This document shows, in pieces, positions 1-8,800 of a stretch of DNA of 64,000 nt. The stretch's first letter is position 1. Each line of letters begins with the position of its first letter. Position numbers and translations under genes: made by a program. Source of the DNA: a virus. Below the pieces are notes generated by a model that saw nothing but the letters and a program-made list of their open reading frames with translations, searched no databases and had not been told where the DNA came from. Location of the stretch: the IMG/VR virus record IMGVR_UViG_3300022562_000354, positions 45,945-109,944 of that record, one strand, 5' to 3'.

Positions 1-646
1 TGGTCTTCAACTCTCCGGTGAAGGCAGCGTGAAGCCAAAGCTCACCACGCTTGATGCCCCGGAGAACCTTGTCGATGTTGTTGAGGCCGCAGAACTTTCC
101 CCAAGCGAGGCCCTTGTTGGCCTTGGCCTCTTGGTAGTTGTCCCAGACCTCTTGCCCATCCTCACGGATGTTGCCTTGGATCCGAGCGTTGTGCTGGTAG
201 ACGAGGAGCTTGTGGGCGTTCTGCGAGAAGTGAAGAACGCCATCCCGAAGACCTTGCTTCTTCTCTTGGCCGATGACCAGTCCCTTGGAGATGATCTCCT
301 GCGACTCTTTGAGGATGGTGATCGCCTTGACCCGGTTCTGCTCCTCGACCGTGGTAGAGATCAGGTGGGCGTAGTTCGTACGGATGTACGGCTTTTGCCC
401 CTCGTAGTCCTTGATACGCTCGACGACCTCTTGATCCCGCTTGGCCTCGAAGAAGTCTGCGAGGGTCTGCCTAGCTGGGATCTCCAGGCGTTGATGGAAG
501 TAGTTGAGGACGAAGTCGTAGACCCGCTGGTCAGCCGGCTGCGTCCACTCAACATGGGAAGCGACGAGCTTCTGGAAGTTGGCGACGAGGTTCTCCTGAG
601 AGACCCCACCATCCATGTCGATGACGGACCGTAGGAGGCCCTTCAT
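1..646 (-). CDS. DnaB-like replicative helicase, N-terminal part (runs off left edge)
   Basis: The reading frame opens at ATG 646 and stays open to base 1, giving about 215 residues of a longer protein. The first ~180 residues are helical, like the N-terminal domain of DnaB-family helicases. They are followed by the DnaB-type entry into the RecA-like core: GLNNIDKVLRGIKRGELWL, then AAFTGELKT where the Walker A loop should be. DnaB helicases form hexamers that unwind DNA at the replication fork. The Walker A here reads A-F-T-G-E-L-K-T, with Leu in place of the Gly before Lys, so the loop is non-canonical. Start overlaps the stop of the upstream gene (ATGA). The Walker B motif and the rest of the core lie outside the window. 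Confidence is good for the family and lower for activity. Confidence 0.75.
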   Translation of the reverse strand, partial: MKGLLRSVIDMDGGVSQENLVANFQKLVASHVEWTQPADQRVYDFVLNYFHQRLEIPARQTLADFFEAKRDQEVVERIKDYEGQKPYIRTNYAHLISTTVEEQNRVKAITILKESQEIISKGLVIGQEKKQGLRDGVLHFSQNAHKLLVYQHNARIQGNIREDGQEVWDNYQEAKANKGLAWGKFCGLNNIDKVLRGIKRGELWLHAAFTGELKT

Positions 647-1527
647 ACTGGTCCGCCCCCCGACCGTCGCTTCTTGGGGTTGAACTTGGACCGCCCCCCG
701 CCAAGCACGGGATCGAGAATTGGGTCCAGATCAACCTCCGGTTCAGGCTCCGGAGCCGCCCTCTTTGGGCGTTGCTTGGGTTCGGCTACAGCCACGGCCT
801 TGGTGGTCTCGTCATCGACGGACAGCCCGACGTCATCGTCGGTAAGCCCTGGGCCGCCGCCTTCGATGGGGAAGACCTCAAAACGGTCACGGATGTAGTC
901 GGCCACGTCCCGGCTCCACGTGTAGTGACCTTCCTCAAAGGGAGAATCGGGCTCCTCCACGAGCCACGTGGGTAGCCTCAACGCTTGCCGTACCATGAGG
1001 GCCTCTTTCAAGATGCCGCCCATGGCTTGGTTCTTCCACCCGAGGAACCCCAGCCGAATGATGGCGAGGGTGTGCATCGGGCCAATGAGGTCTTCGATCG
1101 TGTTGTAGGTGGCGATCTCATCCGCCCGTTGCTTCTTGCTGCGGGCTTGGTTCGACTCCTTGCCGAACCAGACGTTGCGGAGCTTCTCGTCCGTCACGAC
1201 CGTAAACGAGAAGCCCTCCAGACCCACCGTGTTGAACTTGCAGATGAACGTCCACTTGAAGTGGGAGAGTATGGCAGACCACCACCCCTTCAAGATGAGG
1301 TTGTTCTTCGTCCTGTCGATGACCGGGGGCTCCCCGTGCTCCACGGCCGGCTGGTAGAGCGGGCTCTCCTGTCCGAGCTTTGCCATGGCAATCTCAGGCC
1401 CCAGCCGAAGCACCACCCGCTTGTTGTAGACGCACACGCAGGACTGCATCCGGTCCGCCTCGACCTCGATGCGATGACCTAGCCCGTGGCAATGCGGGCA
1501 GTCGGGATCCGGTGTTACTGAAGCCAT
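643..1527 (-). CDS. Zinc-finger protein, possible DnaC/IstB-like helicase loader without P-loop
   Basis: 294 aa from ATG 1527. An N-terminal zinc-finger-like cluster (C10-P-H-C13 ... C30-V-C32) precedes a region whose order of elements recalls DnaC/IstB loaders: a strand and loop at NNLILKGWW where nLLLyGpxGtGKT would be expected, a middle segment LAIIRLGFLGWKNQAM resembling the Walker B/sensor area, then LPTWLVEEP resembling the ptIitTN sensor 1, and a final SRDVADYIRDRFEVFPI resembling the arginine-finger segment. No GxxxxGK[ST] is present. The C-terminal ~60 residues are acidic then basic and likely disordered. It is immediately upstream of, and overlaps by 4 bp, the DnaB-like gene, which fits a helicase-loading or replication-accessory role. 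That role is an inference; the protein could also be an unrelated conserved phage protein. Confidence 0.5.
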   Translation of the reverse strand: MASVTPDPDCPHCHGLGHRIEVEADRMQSCVCVYNKRVVLRLGPEIAMAKLGQESPLYQPAVEHGEPPVIDRTKNNLILKGWWSAILSHFKWTFICKFNTVGLEGFSFTVVTDEKLRNVWFGKESNQARSKKQRADEIATYNTIEDLIGPMHTLAIIRLGFLGWKNQAMGGILKEALMVRQALRLPTWLVEEPDSPFEEGHYTWSRDVADYIRDRFEVFPIEGGGPGLTDDDVGLSVDDETTKAVAVAEPKQRPKRAAPEPEPEVDLDPILDPVLGGGRSKFNPKKRRSGGGPV

Positions 1528-1556
1528 CCGGGAATGCTTACACCGACACCAATTCC

Positions 1557-3263
1557 CTACTTTTCACGGAGCGCGAGAACAAGGTCCCGTAGCTCGCCTT
1601 CCCCACGGTCAAACTTGAGCGCCCCTACGGCCGCCTCTCCGATGACCTGGTCGATAAGCCCCTTCTTTTTCCTCAGTTTTTTCACGACCTTATGGTCGAT
1701 AGTCTCGCGATCCTTACCCTTCTTACCGGGACGCTCTGCGATGAGGTGGATGGCGAGCACCTTCTGGTGAGGGCTGCCGATGCGGATCATGCGTCCGAGG
1801 AGCTGGACGTAGTTCCCCCAGGACCACGGGGAGTCGAAGAAGATCATCCCAACGGCCGCCTGGAGGTTGATGGCCTCGCTGCCGGCGTCGGTGATGAAGA
1901 TGACCTTCACGTCGCTGTTGAGGTCTTGGAACTTGTCCTGAGCCTTCTTGCGGTCGGAGTCCTTGTTGATCTTCCCCGTGATGGCGACGCTCTTGATGCG
2001 CTCCGCCGTGAGGAGCTTCTGGAGCCTCCCTACGAGCTTCTCGAAGCGGGTGTAGATGATGACCTTCTCGCCCTCAAACTCCTCTTTCAGAAGGTCGATG
2101 AGAGCCTGCTCCTTAGCGCTCTTGCCCTCGAAGTGCCCAACCCCGATGTCCCCCTCCTCGAACTTGAGGAGCCCGATCGAGTCGACGACCTCTTGCGTGT
2201 AGATGAGGCTCGTTAGCTCCTTCGTTTCCTTGTAGTCCCTCACGTCCCCGTCCCCAAATTCGAGGATGCCAGTGAGGGCCTCTTGGTACTTCTTGTCCTC
2301 CGCTGGGCTCAGCTCGCAAAGGACTTCGCGGGTCGTGAGGGAGGGTAGCTCGTCGCTAACCAAGTGCTTGGGTCTTCCGTAGAAGTAGGGGTCGATGGTC
2401 TCTCGAAAGTGGTTCAGGTTCTTGTACCCAACCACGATGGGGATCTTGGCGCCGCCCTTCACCCGCTGCATCTCGGTGACGCAGTAGACGTTGATGAAAG
2501 CGGTCTTGGACGAGAACGTACCCGGTCGGATGACTTGGTAGATTCCGAAGCCTTCCATGAGGTTGTTCTTCAGGAGGGTCGCCGTCAGACCCCAACATCG
2601 GAACGAACGCTCCGAAAGAAACCTGCACGTCTGGTGCGTCTTCGTGCTCGGATTCTTGAAGGCGGTCGCCTCGTCGAAGATGGTGACGACCTTGGGGATC
2701 CGGTGAGTCAGAGCGTCCAGGTAGCCTCGGCCGGTCACCGCTTGCGTACCCGGCTTGGAGCCCGGCGCTGGGGGTGTCTTGGTGATGCCCTCGTCCCAGT
2801 CCTTGACCATCGAGTGGTAGTTCGTGATGAGGACCGAAGGACCCTCGCTCTTGAACCATGCTTGGTAGGACTCTTTGCGTTGTTTTGGGGTGCCGGTCCC
2901 GATGTACGTCGTGATCCCGGTCGTGAACTTCTCGATCTCGCTGGCCCACTGGCGAATGGCCGACTTGGGACAGACGACGATGACCTTGATCGAGGAGTCA
3001 CGCTCCCAGAGATAGCAAAGGGCTCCGATGGCCTGGACGGTCTTGCCGAGTCCGGTGCCATCACCAAGGACCATCCGGTTGACCATGAGCAGGTGGAAAA
3101 TCCCCTGGCACTGGTAGTACCGGAGCTTGAAAGGCTGCGGTGTCCCGTCGAGACCTATGAACTCCTGACGAAACATCTTCGTCGGGTTCAAAGCCATGGT
3201 CTTGGAAGCTCGGACTTGCTTGAGCTGCTCGTAGACAGGGTTCGTTGTAACAGAGGCCGTCAT
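1557..3263 (-). CDS. SNF2-family superfamily 2 helicase/ATPase
   Basis: 568 aa. Motifs in order: Q/N-terminal lead-in with LRYYQCQGI, Walker A GDGTGLGKT (residues 67-75), motif Ia VVCPKSAIRQW, motif Ib ITNYH, motif II DEAT (197-200), motif III LTATL (226-230), then a second RecA domain with IIYTRF, motif V ITDAGSEAINLQAA and motif VI QLLGRMIRIG. This is the complete SNF2 set, so an ATP-dependent DNA translocase is expected; in phages such proteins are linked to replication, recombination or repair. A TTG at 3269 is in frame, but ATG 3263 has an AGGGA ribosome site 7 nt upstream and is preferred. It sits between two replication-type genes and a conserved protein, with 2 bp from the upstream stop. 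Confidence 0.9.
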   Translation of the reverse strand: MTASVTTNPVYEQLKQVRASKTMALNPTKMFRQEFIGLDGTPQPFKLRYYQCQGIFHLLMVNRMVLGDGTGLGKTVQAIGALCYLWERDSSIKVIVVCPKSAIRQWASEIEKFTTGITTYIGTGTPKQRKESYQAWFKSEGPSVLITNYHSMVKDWDEGITKTPPAPGSKPGTQAVTGRGYLDALTHRIPKVVTIFDEATAFKNPSTKTHQTCRFLSERSFRCWGLTATLLKNNLMEGFGIYQVIRPGTFSSKTAFINVYCVTEMQRVKGGAKIPIVVGYKNLNHFRETIDPYFYGRPKHLVSDELPSLTTREVLCELSPAEDKKYQEALTGILEFGDGDVRDYKETKELTSLIYTQEVVDSIGLLKFEEGDIGVGHFEGKSAKEQALIDLLKEEFEGEKVIIYTRFEKLVGRLQKLLTAERIKSVAITGKINKDSDRKKAQDKFQDLNSDVKVIFITDAGSEAINLQAAVGMIFFDSPWSWGNYVQLLGRMIRIGSPHQKVLAIHLIAERPGKKGKDRETIDHKVVKKLRKKKGLIDQVIGEAAVGALKFDRGEGELRDLVLALREK

Positions 3264-3265
3264 GG

Positions 3266-3802
3266 TCAATCCCTGGTCCGCCAGAGGTCCGCCGAGATAG
3301 GTGGAAGCCGCTCGCCAGCCGCAATGGCTTCAAGCCGCTCAGCCTCCATTCTAGCCTCTATCTCCTGCATTCGCCTCAAGTCCTCTTCCGTGGGCTCAGG
3401 CTCCGCGAAGCGTCGGTCCTCATCGGCGAGTACCCGCTTCACGTGGTCGATGAAGGCTTGAGGGGGCTTGACGTTGTGGGCCTCGATGTAGTGAACGAAC
3501 CCTTGCGGCCAAATGAAAGCCGCATCCCCTTGGCACGTAGAACCGTTGTGGGTGCCGCAAATACGGCAAGATGACCAACCACGCCATTGAATGAGGTCCG
3601 GCTGGTTCTTGACGTAGGACAGCACGATGGCCTTTTCTTCGGGATCCCAAGACGGGTCCACGAAGTCCCTTGGATCTGGAAGAAAGTCGTACCTCTTGTC
3701 ATGGTACGACCCTTCTGCGGATCTCCAGTAGCCGAGCGCTTGACGACCCTGAGCTTCGCGGGGAGTGTTGGGGTGAGCGACGAACATGGAGGGAAGAGAC
3801 AT
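3266..3802 (-). CDS. Conserved phage protein with CxxC motif, function unknown
   Basis: 178 aa. The centre carries CRICGTHNGSTCQGD (a CxxC plus a later Cys), followed by WPQGFVHYIEAHNVKPP. This pairing of a Cys-containing strand with a WPxGxxHYxExH segment belongs, from memory, to a family of uncharacterised phage proteins; a metal-binding site formed by Cys and His is plausible. The C-terminal 60 residues are charged and helical. Two ATG codons compete: 3802 has GAGGG directly against it, while 3787 has the same GAGGG at 15 nt, so the start is uncertain by five codons. It is co-directional with the helicase that follows and starts 18 bp after the signal-peptide protein. Confidence 0.6.
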   Translation of the reverse strand: MSLPSMFVAHPNTPREAQGRQALGYWRSAEGSYHDKRYDFLPDPRDFVDPSWDPEEKAIVLSYVKNQPDLIQWRGWSSCRICGTHNGSTCQGDAAFIWPQGFVHYIEAHNVKPPQAFIDHVKRVLADEDRRFAEPEPTEEDLRRMQEIEARMEAERLEAIAAGERLPPISADLWRTRD

Positions 3803-3820
3803 CCCTCGCTTACTACACCG

Positions 3821-4429
3821 TCACCAGAAGGCGAAGTACAACCCAGCTTGGGGGTTGTGGAGGAGCGTCCACCACGAGAATGCGTAGCCACCGTACGCCC
3901 CGAAGTTCTTGGTGAGGTCTACCCCAACGCCAGCTCCGACCGAACGGAAGCCAGTCGCCACGTTCAGGTTGAACTGGCGGTAGTGAACGAAGTCCCAGAG
4001 GATGCCAACGTCCACGGCTTCTCCAGCCGTGTCCTGCTTGAAAGCATCGACGAAGAGGAAGCTCCCCGCGAACTTGGGTCGGAATCGGAAGCCCCAAACG
4101 GGAGGCTCTCGCTTGGCTACAGCTACATCGAGCTTCCCTTGAGCTTCGACTTCGTAGTTGCACCACGACATCTTCACGGTGTACGGACGTGGCTGCGCTC
4201 CCGAATAGTAGACGCGACCCTCTACGTCCGTGACGATGACAACCGGATCAAGCTGAAACTTCGGCTTTTCCGTCTGGAGGCACTTCTTCTCGCGGAGGAC
4301 TTGGAGGAGGACTTCCATGTCCTCCTTGGGCACGCAGGTAGCTCCGTCAGGACAGGTCTCTTGGGCTTGCGCGTCCACGGGCAGCGTGAAGGGGGCGATC
4401 ATCGACACGAGAAGAGCCCTCCAGCGCAT
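3821..4429 (-). CDS. Signal-peptide protein with outer-membrane-barrel-like C-terminus
   Basis: About 202 aa. The N-terminus is a typical signal peptide (MRWRALLVSMIAPF, then DAQAQ, likely cleavage after AQA). The mature part has Cys pairs near its start (ETCPDGATCVPKEDM, KKCLQ) and a short helical segment. The C-terminal ~75 residues alternate hydrophobic and polar residues with Gly turns (VATGFRSVGAGVGVDLT, FGAYGGYAFSWW) and end in ...GLYFAFW, the aromatic terminal residue used by BamA substrates in Gram-negative bacteria. I infer an envelope protein inserted in or near the outer membrane, possibly part of host lysis. ATG 4429 shares its A with the upstream stop (TGATG); a GTG one codon earlier is the alternative. 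It follows two small membrane proteins in a compact group. Confidence 0.6.
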   Translation of the reverse strand: MRWRALLVSMIAPFTLPVDAQAQETCPDGATCVPKEDMEVLLQVLREKKCLQTEKPKFQLDPVVIVTDVEGRVYYSGAQPRPYTVKMSWCNYEVEAQGKLDVAVAKREPPVWGFRFRPKFAGSFLFVDAFKQDTAGEAVDVGILWDFVHYRQFNLNVATGFRSVGAGVGVDLTKNFGAYGGYAFSWWTLLHNPQAGLYFAFW

Positions 4430-4989
4430 CACCCACCGTACTTTGCAAGTAGGTCATCAACCTTGGCGGCGGGGATGCCCGACTTGTCCTTGACCGTCAC
4501 GATGTGGACATCCGGCTTGACCACGACGACTTGGTCCACGTCCTTGTTGGTGACCCCGTCAGGCAAGACGATCTCGGTAGGCTTGTCTTTGCCAGGCTCC
4601 GTGAAGACCACCTTCTTGGGGTCGGAGAAGAGCCCCGGCTCCGTGATGGGCACCACGACCGCCTGAGTCATCCCCTTCGAGTCCGGGGTGCCTGGCTGGA
4701 TGAGCTTTCCGTCTGGGCCAACACGGTCTGGATCGACCGTGTTGGCAACGTCTACGACGGACCCTTCACCCTCCGGGTCCTTCTTCCCGAGGAGCTTCCC
4801 GATGAGCCCACCGATCTGAAGCTCCTTGAAGCCCATCGAAACGAGCACGATCGCCACGATGACGAGCACCACCACGAGGATGGGACCGATCGCCTTCGAG
4901 GTGACCCACGAGAAGGACGACTTGATCGACTCCCAAGCACGGGAGCCCCAAGAGGGCTTCTCAGGGGCGGGAGCGGGGGACGGAGCCAT
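4429..4989 (-). CDS. Single-span membrane protein, possible lysis/envelope component
   Basis: 186 aa. After a Pro-rich cytoplasmic-looking start (APSPAPAPEKPSW) there is an amphipathic stretch and one strong membrane helix, IGPILVVVLVIVAIVLVSMG (residues about 32-51). The remainder is soluble, acidic and rich in short beta strands (VVVVKPDVHIVTVKDK). The frame is open further upstream, but that extension reads the preceding membrane-protein gene in the wrong frame and is Arg/Gly-rich nonsense, so ATG 4989, 2 bp after the preceding stop, is the start. No family is recognised. Its place between a three-helix membrane protein and a signal-peptide protein suggests a shared envelope or lysis task, which is inference. 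Confidence 0.6.
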   Translation of the reverse strand: MAPSPAPAPEKPSWGSRAWESIKSSFSWVTSKAIGPILVVVLVIVAIVLVSMGFKELQIGGLIGKLLGKKDPEGEGSVVDVANTVDPDRVGPDGKLIQPGTPDSKGMTQAVVVPITEPGLFSDPKKVVFTEPGKDKPTEIVLPDGVTNKDVDQVVVVKPDVHIVTVKDKSGIPAAKVDDLLAKYGG

Positions 4990-4991
4990 GC

Positions 4992-5474
4992 TCAGTCCTC
5001 GTTGCCAACCCCGCCGACCTTGGGCTCGTCCTTGGCCTCTTCCGCCTTGGGCTCTTCCTCTGCCACCGGGCCGGGGGGATCCGAGGTCATCGGAGGAATC
5101 GAGGGCGTCTCGACCTTCACTCCCTTCACGCCAACCTTCACCCCCTTCATGGGACCGCTCTGAACCCACGACCGAACACGGGCGTAGATCAAGGCGGAGA
5201 AAGCCCCGCAGATGGCTCCGTAGGCGATCCGACCCGAGAGCGAGCCATGAACCACGGCAGGCCACACAAAGGTCTTCATGACGACCCCGAGAATGGCGCC
5301 GTTGGCGATGGGGCCGATGGGGAGCCACACCTCTCGCCAGATCCGGTTCTGCTTGGCGTCCTTCCAGAAGCCCTCGACAACCTTACGGATTACGTAGGTC
5401 ATCAAGTAGATGGCGAGGCAGAGAATGAGAGTCTGTGAATTGACGAAAGACTCTACGATGTTGTCAAGGTCCAT
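4992..5474 (-). CDS. Small membrane protein, holin-like candidate
   Basis: 160 aa. Three hydrophobic segments are visible: SQTLILCLAIYLMTYVI (about 13-29), LPIGPIANGAILGVVM (about 51-66) and GRIAYGAICGAFSALIYA (about 82-99). The C-terminal 55 residues are hydrophilic, Val/Lys and Glu/Pro rich. Size, several membrane spans and a charged tail resemble holins, which form membrane holes at lysis, but no family signature is recognised. A strong ribosome site GAGGAGGG lies 5 nt before ATG 5474, and a T-rich TTTTTATA element lies 25 nt upstream, so this gene may begin a transcript for the three membrane/secreted genes that follow. No endolysin is next to it. Confidence 0.55.
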   Translation of the reverse strand: MDLDNIVESFVNSQTLILCLAIYLMTYVIRKVVEGFWKDAKQNRIWREVWLPIGPIANGAILGVVMKTFVWPAVVHGSLSGRIAYGAICGAFSALIYARVRSWVQSGPMKGVKVGVKGVKVETPSIPPMTSDPPGPVAEEEPKAEEAKDEPKVGGVGNED

Positions 5475-5497
5475 AAGACCCTCCTCAAGTGCCGAGC

Positions 5498-5531
5498 GTA
5501 TAAAAACAAACCGGCGAAACTACCCGGCCTT
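5498..5531 (-). promoter_or_regulatory. T-rich TTTTTATA element with preceding CCGG hairpin
   Basis: On the minus strand a CCGG/CCGG stem (extended by G-T and A-T pairs) straddles the stop of the 101-aa gene and is followed by TTTGTTTTTATAC. Hairpin plus T-run fits a Rho-independent terminator. The TTTTAT part ends exactly 25 nt before the start codon of the holin-like gene, the same spacing as at 18423 and nearly that at 38351, which fits a phage promoter element. Both readings are possible. Confidence 0.35.
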
Positions 5532-5825
5532 CACGTCTACCGAGAGGGTCTCTGCTAGCTCGACAGAGTGGTTTTGGGGCGTTCGAGCCGGTTGTGCAGG
5601 CGGAGCTGGCGGGGGAGGCGGGGCCTCGGGCTTCGGGCAGATGTCATCCACCTTCCCGGACTCCCACCGAGAGACCCAAGCCAGTCTCTCGTGGAGGTCT
5701 TTCCTCTGGGGCTCCGTAAGGTGCGGATTAGAGAGGAGGATGTGGAGTTGCTGCCTGGCTTGGGCCGCCCCCTTCGCTCGAATGTCCGCAGGGACCTCGT
5801 GAATGGTGATCCTACCCCTCGCCAT
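5520..5825 (-). CDS. Small protein with Pro-rich linker and LAETLS tail
   Basis: 101 aa from ATG 5825; a GTG one codon earlier is the alternative. The start overlaps the stop of the 1521-aa gene as TGATG, so translation is probably coupled. The N-terminal ~65 residues are helical and charged. A Pro/Ala linker (PEAPPPPPAPPAQPA) leads to a short C-terminal VELAETLSVDV that resembles the L-x-E-x-L repeats of the 582-aa and 1804-aa fibre proteins. No family is recognised. It could be a fibre-associated or assembly protein, judging only by its coupling to the fibre gene. Confidence 0.5.
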   Translation of the reverse strand: MARGRITIHEVPADIRAKGAAQARQQLHILLSNPHLTEPQRKDLHERLAWVSRWESGKVDDICPKPEAPPPPPAPPAQPARTPQNHSVELAETLSVDVKAG

Positions 5826-8800
5826 CACAAGCTCCCAGGCGGCAACTTGTTGGACAGCGTGATCGTGGCCGGGTCAACCTCGTACTTCACGTGGTTCATG
5901 ACGAGAGGGTGGCCTTCGATGCGGTAAAGCTCGGCGGCTGAAACACCCTCGCCGGTCCCGTTCGTCCCGATGTACAGCGAGGACGAACGAGGAACGTTGG
6001 GTTCCAACGTGTGTGTCGTGGTCACGATCGCCATCATCAACTCATCACCAGCCGAAGCCTCGTTCCCACCCACGTTGGTAACCGAGTTGCGGACCAAGAA
6101 GGCGCGACCGACGATGACCCTGGACGAAGGGTTGATAACGTCGAGGTTGTCGTAGACCGTGAAGACCTCACCGCCCGGCCGGTCCCCGCTAGCCGTGAAG
6201 GCCGACCCTCCTCGGAAGGTCCGGAAGTTGGTGAGGAGCGTGTAGTTGCCCGACTCCCCGTCCACTTGGACCATCACCTCACCCGCCTGACCCGACGAGA
6301 GCGAGGCAGGGAGGAGGTTGATCTCCTCTTGCTCCAAGAGCTTCGTCTTCGCCAAGCTCGTCGTACCGAAGCCCGCCCCTACCTTGTCGAGATAGGTGAG
6401 CGAAGCCTTGCTGACGTTGGTGAAGAAGCCTCCCCGGAAGTCCTTGTCCTTCCAGAAGCCACCGATGGGGAGTCGCTCCGAGCAACCGAGGTACTCAGGG
6501 TTGACCTCCGAAGCTGTCGCCCCGGTGAGAGCCCCCATGAGGATCCTTGGACGCGGATCGATGCCGGTAACCGGGGGGTAAGCCCCTTGGTCCTCAAAGC
6601 CTACGTTTCGGATGTCGTAGGCGTTCGCAGGAACCACGTCCCCAGAGAGTCGGCCGGTCCCCAACGTCGTGATGAAGCCGACCGAGGCTAGGATCTCCAG
6701 AGCCTTTTGGTTCGGCCTGGTGAGGCTGGCTTCGTCGAGCTGTGCCGAGGCGAGTTGGTAGGCCGTCGTCGTTTGGAACGGACCGGGGCTGTACCCAAGG
6801 TCAAGGTACGTAGACTGGCTGCCCCACGGGTCGCCCATGTACGGCGTACGAGAGTAGTTGATGAGAGCCGTATCCGAGGCGCTCATCGGCCCCGGCAAGA
6901 TCGACACGGGACCAAAGATGGCGACGTTCGTGTTCGTCGCCCGGACGCCCGTGTTGGCCTGCGTACGGTCTCGGGAGAGAATCAACCGGAAGGGTTTGTT
7001 GAGGTCGAACGACCCTCGGTCAAACCCGAACAGCGACGCCTCGATGACGTAGTGCTTCGACGAGAAGGTCGGGATCGGAACGGGAGACTTGCTGAGATCC
7101 AGAGCGTCCGCGTTGATGATGAACGTCGAGTCACCGTCGTCGTCGATCTCGATCCAGAAGGTCGGCCCCTTGAAGTTCTGCCGGAGCAAGTTGACCGCCC
7201 CGACACCCAGCGACTCACGGGTCGAGGCGTTGACCCCCGATCCGTTGGCCTTGTAGTCGCTGGCCTCGTACACGGCAAAGAGCCGGGCGATGCCGTAGAA
7301 CGGCGGAAGCTCCAACCCTTGTCGACCAAGACCGCGAGAGTCCGTGAAGAACCGGGCGCCCGCGTGGGTGATACCGCCGAACGAGAACGTCGAGTTGTAC
7401 GTCGCAGGAACGATGGTCAAACCGGAGAAGTTGCCGGTGGACATCGAGGCGTACGAGAGGGGGACGTTCGACGTGTAGTTGATGTACTGCTTGCAGTGGT
7501 CGGAGTCCGTGACCGACGTGTTCAAGCCTTCACGCGACTGAAGCATGAAGTTGAGTCCACGGTGGAACACCGTCCCGTTTTCAGGGAGAATGGGAGCGTG
7601 AACCGCACCCCAGCCGGGCACCAAGTGCCTTGGGAGGGTCACGTAGAAGTTCTTGCGCTCCGCATCGGAGTCCCCGGACCCGGAGAAGAGTCCAAGGGGG
7701 TCGACCGTTCCCCACTTGGCCGTCGTTCCGTCCAGCTTCTTCAAGGGCATGAGCCCTTGCGTGTGGTAGACGGAGTAGGTGATGTTCGTGTCGGTCGGGA
7801 TGGGTCGATCGACGTCGATGGTTGTACCCGTGAAGCTCACGACTCGGTAGTGACCCTGAGCCACCCCACTTGGGATGTAGAGCAGGTCGTCTTCTACGAT
7901 GCCCGCAGCGATGAAGCTGGCCGCACCGTCCGTGAACGTCGTGGACCCAACCGAAGACCCCGTCGTACCCGTCGCGAACGAGGACGTGTAACGGTTCGTG
8001 TTGGACCCATCCTGAGTCCTGATGCCGGTTGGCGTCGCCGGGTAGGCGATACGACGGAACGGGGTGACGATGACCGTCTTGCTCCCCAAGTCCGCGTACG
8101 CCTCAGCCGTGACCGGGAGAAGACCCTTGAAAGTCTCGTTCCGGAACTTGCTCCAGAGAAGTGCCCACCCCGTACGCATCGGGAAGTTCGTAGAGGGCAC
8201 CGCGCTCGGTTGAATCAGGAGGTCCGAGTTGGGGTTGAACAGGGTGATGTTGTGGATCGAGTCCGGCCGCCTCGATAGACCACGCCCCGGCCCGTACTGG
8301 AGATGGGCCGTGATGTAGAGGGTCTGGGCGAAGGGGAAGGGTACACCCGCCCCCTTGAACTCGATCACGACGTCATCGACCGCATCCGGGTTGGACGGGG
8401 TGATGGAGTACCGATGGGGCGGGAGAGGCTCCTCGTACCCGTCGATCCGAATTTCAATGGCCCCACGGCCCTTTCGGATGACGTACGTGCTCGTAGTGGC
8501 CGGAACGACTCGGTCTACAACGAGAGCATTTGCGTCAGTAACACTCTCGACGCGGTAGTCTCCCTTGGCGGCACCCGTGAAGATGACCAGCGTGTCACCC
8601 GGCTCTACCCCAGGAACGAGGAAGTCCACGGTGGAATCCGTGAACGTCGTAGACCCATCAGAGATGCCGTTGGCACTCTCAGCGGGCACCTCGTTCAAGA
8701 AGCGGACTTGGTCGGCATCGGCGCCAGGGACCGTGTTCTTGAACTGAGAGACGGTGACCTTGATGCGGTCACCAAGTCCATCCCCATCCGCCAGCTCAGT

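Noticed and set aside
3267-3269. TTG 3269 as start of the SNF2-type helicase
   Set aside because: ATG 3263 has the better-spaced ribosome site; TTG is two codons upstream and adds nothing.
4990-5328. Longer N-terminus for the single-span membrane protein (start at 5328)
   Set aside because: The extra ~113 residues read the preceding membrane-protein gene out of frame and give Arg/Gly-rich sequence; ATG 4989 follows that gene's stop by 2 bp.
6707-8278. Long plus-strand open frame (523 aa)
   Set aside because: It lies entirely inside the 1521-aa minus-strand gene; its product is Arg/Val/Gly-rich without motifs. A codon-bias shadow in GC-rich DNA.
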